From Carposina sasakii (Eukaryota; Arthropoda; Insecta; Lepidoptera; Carposinidae): 64,000 bases of DNA. The notes under the pieces were generated by a model that was not told where the DNA came from, made no database searches, and saw only the letters and a program-made list of their open reading frames with translations. The DNA lies in assembly GCA_014607495.2 (NCBI GenBank), contig CP053152.1, positions 4,650,001 to 4,714,000 of the forward strand. The letters run 5' to 3'. The translations under genes and the position numbers were made by a program. This document shows, piece after piece, positions 59,838-64,000 of this stretch (position 1 is its first letter; the number at the start of each line of letters is the position of its first letter).

Positions 59838-60188
59838 CACGGTGGGCTGAAAAACGGCTTTCATAGACATAGGAATCAAAAGTGGCAAATACCGAATTTC
59901 TAATCGAATATCGCTTCTACTAGTTATTATCATATACTCAAATGATACTCGCATCAATCTGCACAAAAACAAAGGACTTATAATTTTTTTACGAAAAATT
60001 TGTATGAAGCTAGAATAAAAATTTAATTATCTCTTAAACGGCAAGGAAAACCGTAATATCCTTACAGGTAGTGTTAGTACTAATTATTTATGATTTTTTG
60101 ACGTACTACAAATAACGGTTATCACTGCCGATTTTTTTTAAAAAATCATCAAAATATTTTTATTTATTTTTACATATGAAACGGTTCC
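59838..60188 (+). repeat. Transib left terminal inverted repeat
   Basis: CACGGTGGGCTGAAAAACGG inward, through ACTAGTTATTATCATATACT and ACCGTAATATCCTTACAGGT to AAACGGTTCC. Differs from the right arm at about four places (for example GTGTTAGT versus TTTTAGT, CATATG versus CATACG, and an A/T run). No clear nonamer follows the heptamer at 12 or 23 bp. Confidence 0.93.
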
Positions 60189-60468
60189 CTTTATTGTCTA
60201 ACTTAAGAAAATCGATATTATGAATGTGGTTAACTCAAATGATATGAATTTATAGGTATAAAACAAGAAAAATATAAAAAAATGCTGTTTATTTTAAGTT
60301 ACAAAAATGTTCTTAATTATACAAAATATTCAATTAAATTATAATTGAACCAAATAGTACAGTAATCTTACATAATTAATAAAAAAAATTGAAAAATGAG
60401 AGTGATGAAAATTCGTATTTTTTTTTACATTAGAAAGAAAGAAAGAAAAGAAGTATATTTTTCTTATA
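60189..60468 (-). other. Transib 3' untranslated segment
   Basis: AT-rich, with several AATAAA-like sites on the minus strand and a (GAAA)n run near 60434-60450. No ORF. Confidence 0.6.
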
Positions 60469-62583
60469 TTACGAATTTTCATCATTCTCGTTGTCGGATT
60501 CCAATTCTGAGTCAGAATCCAAGTTAGTTACATCTAAAAACTCGAACTCAGTTTCCTGAAACTGGATTAAGTCGAGAGTTTCACCAAAAAAGCTTAGTTT
60601 TCTCTTACTATCTAGCTTAGGCCTTTGTGCACTTAATAAGGGATCAGAGGAAATGACAAGCATATTTAAAATATCTTGATTTGAATCTTGCCTGCTTCTT
60701 TTTCGCGAATGATTTTCCCGGAACCTCCTAAAATCTTTATTTCGCGACTCTGAGGCTTCTTCAGAGAGAGCCCCAATGGGCACAATGTCATTTTTCTCAA
60801 TGATGTCAGCCCCGTGTATTAACAATTTATGTACGGTTGCCGACATGTAGTACCAATCGTATAATTCTACGTACTTTTCTGCCGTTTTGCGGGAAAAATC
60901 TTTGAACTTGTTCACATCGATTTTCTCGCCAGATGTTATTGCTTGCAAAATCACAGCAAATCTTTTTATGAGCTCCTCATCCAACCCGGTAATAGCTGCA
61001 GTTGTATTTGGAAACTCGAAAAACTTTCGTGCGGTATTGCCATCATTGGTGGTTCCCGAGCCCTGTTTTACTATATCAATCAACAGATTGAGCTCATCTT
61101 TAAATTTGTCCTGAATGTGTTTTTTTCTTGTCTGCAACATTTCTTTGTGCTCATTACTTCTCGCTGCCCACTGTTTGAAGTCAAGCCTGTACGCAATATG
61201 TAACAGACATTCCATGCAATTTATACGGGCGTGTAAGGATGACAAACCAAATTCATATACGTCAGAACACACAGTCTTCGAAGTTACAACATCTAATCGG
61301 TTCATTTCTGTTGGTTTTGCTAAGCACAGGTAGCACGATGCGTTTGATCTGGCTTCAGAAAGGTACGTGCAGACTTTAGCGTCGATCATTGTCATCATTA
61401 GATGATGAGTCACCCTGTTATTATTACTGCTCTCTGTGGGGATAAGATCCTTAATTTCATCATCCATTTGTCTTTTGTGATCAATTACAACTGCTTCACT
61501 CTCTTTTACAAAAGTAAACTGGACTGGACGACAATACAAAGCTGAGCATGGTTTTGGGTTCGTCCATAAAGTATTATCTCCATCTGTCAGTTTTAGTGGG
61601 ACCAAAGAGGTCATAAAAATGCTGGAATCATCCTGCTCGCCCTCCATTTTCTGCTTGTACCGGCTTTGGTTGGAGGCACCATCAAATCCCCACTTGGATA
61701 TCAGCTTTAGCTGCTTATTTTGCACATCGTCAGAAAGACTTTGAAGAATCCTCGTCACTGTGATGTCCAGTAAAGCTTGAAGTGTAATTCGAGCCGATGA
61801 ATCCGTAACTGACACTGATTGATTCGGAGGGTAGCAACTAAGCTTAGTTTGTTGCACTTTGTAGTAAGATGGATATATATCATTAGCACCTTCGCGAATG
61901 GCAGCCTCTCGCAATGTAATATATTGCCACTTTGATAGTTTTAGTGAAAGAAGCAATCCAAGCGCTTTCTCTGCTGTAAAAACCACTTTTTTCACTGGTT
62001 TTTTAAGCGTCTCACTAATTGTAGCCGCTGCTTCAGGATTTTTCATCATATATTCGATCACTGAAGCGATATCTCCATGCCCTTCTTCTTTTAAACGTGC
62101 TGCAGCTGCATAGGCCAATTCACTGGAATCTTCGCTTGTATGGTCATCAGATCTTCTCTTTTTCTGTTTGTTTCCTAGATCTTCAAAGGGTTTTCGGGAC
62201 CTTTTTGTCATTGTCCCAACAGACGATGATGTTACTGCACTAACGGACGATGACGTCGACGGTTCTTGAGAGATGGTGTGTATATCATCAATAGTTTCTC
62301 GATTAACCAAAGTTTGCACACAACTTGGCCAATCAATATTTGCTTGCAGCCAATTTCCGTACAGTCTTCTGAAATTATCAAGGAATCTGCTGGATTTCTG
62401 CCACCTCTGTAAAGCAGCTCGCGTAAACCTTCGACAAAATTCTTTAACAGTTACTTGATCTTCGACAGAAAGGCAATCGCCTATGCGGGATACAAGTGCA
62501 CCAAACAATACTTCATGATTAAATGAAGTAGTCTCACTTTTTAGAAGAACAAACAAGTCTAAATTGGTGATTAAACTTTCCAT
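60469..62583 (-). CDS. Transib transposase (RAG1-like DDE recombinase), intact
   Basis: 704 aa from ATG 62583 (MESLITNLDLF); the frame extends to 62601 only through a GTG, and the homolog at 382 also starts at this methionine. It cuts and joins DNA at Transib ends by the same chemistry as RAG1. Layout: N-terminal region; basic nuclear-localisation-like block TKRSRKPFEDL...KQKKRR (about 125-145); catalytic core with Asp301 (WGFDGAS), Asp401 (TMIDAK) and Glu612 (SEEASESRNKDFRRFR); zinc ligands Cys417/Cys420 (CYLC) and His585/His590 (HKLLIH), matching the RAG1 C-x2-C and H-x4-H pair; GSGTTN; acidic tail ending NENDENS. No RAG1 RING domain and no RAG2-like partner gene. All catalytic residues present, no stops. 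Confidence 0.95.
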   Translation of the reverse strand: MESLITNLDLFVLLKSETTSFNHEVLFGALVSRIGDCLSVEDQVTVKEFCRRFTRAALQRWQKSSRFLDNFRRLYGNWLQANIDWPSCVQTLVNRETIDDIHTISQEPSTSSSVSAVTSSSVGTMTKRSRKPFEDLGNKQKKRRSDDHTSEDSSELAYAAAARLKEEGHGDIASVIEYMMKNPEAAATISETLKKPVKKVVFTAEKALGLLLSLKLSKWQYITLREAAIREGANDIYPSYYKVQQTKLSCYPPNQSVSVTDSSARITLQALLDITVTRILQSLSDDVQNKQLKLISKWGFDGASNQSRYKQKMEGEQDDSSIFMTSLVPLKLTDGDNTLWTNPKPCSALYCRPVQFTFVKESEAVVIDHKRQMDDEIKDLIPTESSNNNRVTHHLMMTMIDAKVCTYLSEARSNASCYLCLAKPTEMNRLDVVTSKTVCSDVYEFGLSSLHARINCMECLLHIAYRLDFKQWAARSNEHKEMLQTRKKHIQDKFKDELNLLIDIVKQGSGTTNDGNTARKFFEFPNTTAAITGLDEELIKRFAVILQAITSGEKIDVNKFKDFSRKTAEKYVELYDWYYMSATVHKLLIHGADIIEKNDIVPIGALSEEASESRNKDFRRFRENHSRKRSRQDSNQDILNMLVISSDPLLSAQRPKLDSKRKLSFFGETLDLIQFQETEFEFLDVTNLDSDSELESDNENDENS

Positions 62584-63401
62584 TATTTGATTTAAAATCA
62601 CAGAGCAAATATTATTTAGTGTTAACAGTTACACGGATGTGAACAATTTAAATTAAAAGCAAAAGTTTAGTCCTTTTATAGCAAAAAATCGATAATTAGT
62701 TAACTACCCCCATTAGACTTTTCAAAGAAGTACTAAAGAAAACTTATAGTCGACAATATAACACATTAGCACAACTAATTACCACATTAGCTAATCAGAA
62801 AAAAGTGATGCAGTCCAAAGATTGCATTGTTGCGCGATATTGCTAATTATTTAATCACCTATTTAGTCTCTTCAGAAGCCTAAATTATTAGAATTACTTA
62901 ATCACTTACCTAGTTACAATGAAACTAAACAATTACTTAACAATTCTTTATGGTATTTTTAATGTATCTAAAATTGAAAACTTATTTTGGTTGATCAATA
63001 TCCCACTGAGGCCGTGTGGTGTCCGGCAGAATAGAATAGCACCAACCCTCCATACACAGGGGCGTAAAAGGCGACTAATACGCTTGTATTAGTCGCCGTT
63101 TAGCCTGAGCCTCAATAGACCAGAAAATGGGCAGCAGCATTTTCATTATACTATGGTCTTTTACATCGATCTCCAACCTGCCTGCCAAGCGTGGAGATTA
63201 TGGCAACATTCTCCCACGGGAGAGGCTCAGGTCCAGCAGTGGACTGTTATGGGCTGATGATGATGAATATCCCACTGAAAATAGATGTCTAAGTGCGGAA
63301 GTACAATAAACTTTTGCCTACCCTTTTGGAAGTAGACAGGGGATGCTAATTTTATATTTTGCGTTGTTAAAATTCTGTGTTTCTCAACTTAAACACGAAA
63401 A
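62584..63401 (-). promoter_or_regulatory. Transib leader/promoter region, SINE-interrupted
   Basis: Sequence between the right inverted repeat and the transposase ATG. AT-rich with no clear TATA context. A 256-bp SINE plus its 13-bp duplication separates the distal from the proximal leader, which could alter transposase expression. Confidence 0.5.
63010..63265 (+). mobile_element. SINE-like retroposon with RTE-type 3' tail, inside Transib
   Basis: 13-bp duplication AATATCCCACTGA at 62997-63009 and 63266-63278. It starts GGCCGTGTGGTGTCCGGCAG and ends GGTCCAGCAGTGGACTGTTA then (TGATGA)n. The tail resembles the 3' end of the RTE at 31268-33802 (GTCCAGCAGTGGACTTCTCA and (TGA)n), suggesting mobilisation by RTE enzymes. 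No tRNA-like B-box seen. Confidence 0.85.
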
Positions 63402-63752
63402 GGAACCGTTTCGTATGTAAAAATAAATAAAAATATTTTGATGATTTTTAAAAAAAAATCGGCAGTGATAACCGTTATTTGTAGTACGTCAAAAAATCAT
63501 AAATAATTAGTACTAAAACTACCTGTAAGGATATTACGGTTTTCCTTGCCGTTTAAGAGATAATTAAATTTTTATTCTAGCTTCATACAAATTTTTCGTA
63601 AAAAAATTATAAGTCCTTTGTTTTTGTGCAGATTGATGCGAGTATCATTTGAGTATATGATAATAACTAGTAGAAGCGATATTCGATTAGAAATTCGGTA
63701 TTTGCCACTTTTGATTCCTATGTCTATGAAAGCCGTTTTTCAGCCCACCGTG
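63402..63752 (-). repeat. Transib right terminal inverted repeat
   Basis: Inverse of 59838-60188, ending in CCACCGTG at 63752 and followed directly by the CGGCC duplication. Confidence 0.93.
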
Positions 63753-63796
63753 CGGCCGAGGCCCGGACCGGTCGCGACACGGTCTAGCGTGAATCA

Positions 63797-64000
63797 TCCA
63801 CCATTAATCATATGGGTTCATCGAATTTATAAATAATCATGGCAACATTCGTTATCATGATTTATCCTCCAATAGCAGCTTTCGATTAAATTCTTACTTC
63901 CGATTTTAGGTATAATGAATGCCGTTTTAAATAAATATTACAGTTGTTCAAGATTAATAATGGGTATCGCAAAACATCGAAAATAATTATACAATACTAC
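63797..64000. other. Flanking DNA, nothing recognised
   Basis: AT-rich sequence beyond the GC-rich MITE; no ORF or repeat signal. Confidence 0.5.

Larger units (their letters stand above)
59838..63752 (-). mobile_element. Transib transposon, apparently intact
   Basis: 3915 bp. Perfect 5-bp duplication CGGCC at 59833-59837 and 63753-63757. Terminal inverted repeats of ~351 bp (59838-60188 and 63402-63752) start CACGGTGGGCTGAAAAACGG and differ at only a few positions. Transib hallmarks (family knowledge): CAC(A/G)GTG ends like RAG recombination signals, 5-bp GC-rich duplications and a RAG1-like transposase. All are seen here. The only damage is a SINE in the leader (63010-63265). Near-identical arms and an open frame indicate a recent insertion. 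Confidence 0.95.
59552..63796. mobile_element. GC-rich MITE split by the Transib insertion
   Basis: Left end TGATTCACGCTACACCGTGT and right end (inverted) TGATTCACGCTAGACCGTGT, with CCGGGCC-rich interiors on both sides, show one pre-existing palindromic element of about 325 bp. The Transib entered at CGGCC. I see no clear target duplication outside the MITE. Confidence 0.65.

Noticed and set aside
59838..63752. RAG2-like partner gene beside the RAG1-like transposase, as in ProtoRAG
   Set aside because: No second ORF within the inverted repeats and no kelch-like repeats; it is a single-gene Transib.
1..64000. CRISPR arrays, bacterial operons, rRNA genes, LTR retrotransposons
   Set aside because: No regularly spaced short repeats, no Shine-Dalgarno-led gene runs, no rRNA-like sequence, and no gag/pol/integrase frames or paired long terminal repeats seen.

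Overview
This is eukaryotic, AT-rich, intron-bearing genomic DNA dominated by transposable elements. The mix is typical of a moth or butterfly (Lepidoptera): short non-autonomous Helitrons ending in CTAG, RTE retrotransposons with (TGA)n tails, tRNA-derived SINEs, TA-, TTAA- and 8-bp-duplication MITEs, and Transib elements. The lepidopteran assignment is inference from repeat style; no phylogenetic marker gene is present. Almost none of the open reading frames are ordinary host genes. The long ones all belong to mobile elements.

Layout. 1-3182: the right part of a decayed Transib (RAG1-like) transposon on +, with two frameshifts. 3183-14094: mostly unremarkable DNA with MITEs (6253-6505, 7327-7546), a tRNA-SINE, and two exon-like signals that are too short for ORF finders (4248-4315 on -, 11618-11726 on +). 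14095-16947: a cluster of a Helitron, an RTE 3' end, a fold-back MITE, and a decayed DNA transposon invaded by a Helitron. 17797-18250: a GC/CpG-rich island with a signal-peptide-like ORF on -, the best candidate host 5' exon/promoter. 23240-24816: LINE 3' ends and a SINE. 27200-28303: a piggyBac-like MITE beside a dimeric tRNA-SINE. 30083-33802: a truncated copy of that SINE, a Helitron and a 5'-truncated RTE with two nonsense codons. 33894-35347 and 51003-52368: two paralogous Helitrons carrying minisatellites; one holds a SINE whose empty site is preserved in the other. 40924-41014: a candidate TATA promoter with a non-coding first exon. 42070-42938: a hAT-type MITE invaded by a poly(A) retroposon. 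45063-49510: Helitrons, LINE ends, a fold-back MITE. 54356-54806: an inverted Helitron duplication. 59552-63796: a three-layer nest (SINE in Transib in GC-rich MITE).

The most notable object is the Transib at 59838-63752. It has an uninterrupted transposase of about 704 codons with RAG1-like catalytic and zinc-binding residues, near-identical ~351-bp terminal inverted repeats beginning CACGGTG (like the RSS heptamer) and a perfect 5-bp target duplication. It therefore looks recently, perhaps still, active. A second, divergent Transib lineage lies at the other end of the window. The second notable system is the short tRNA-related SINE family, which occurs as monomers, a dimer and truncated copies, all with identifiable boundaries.
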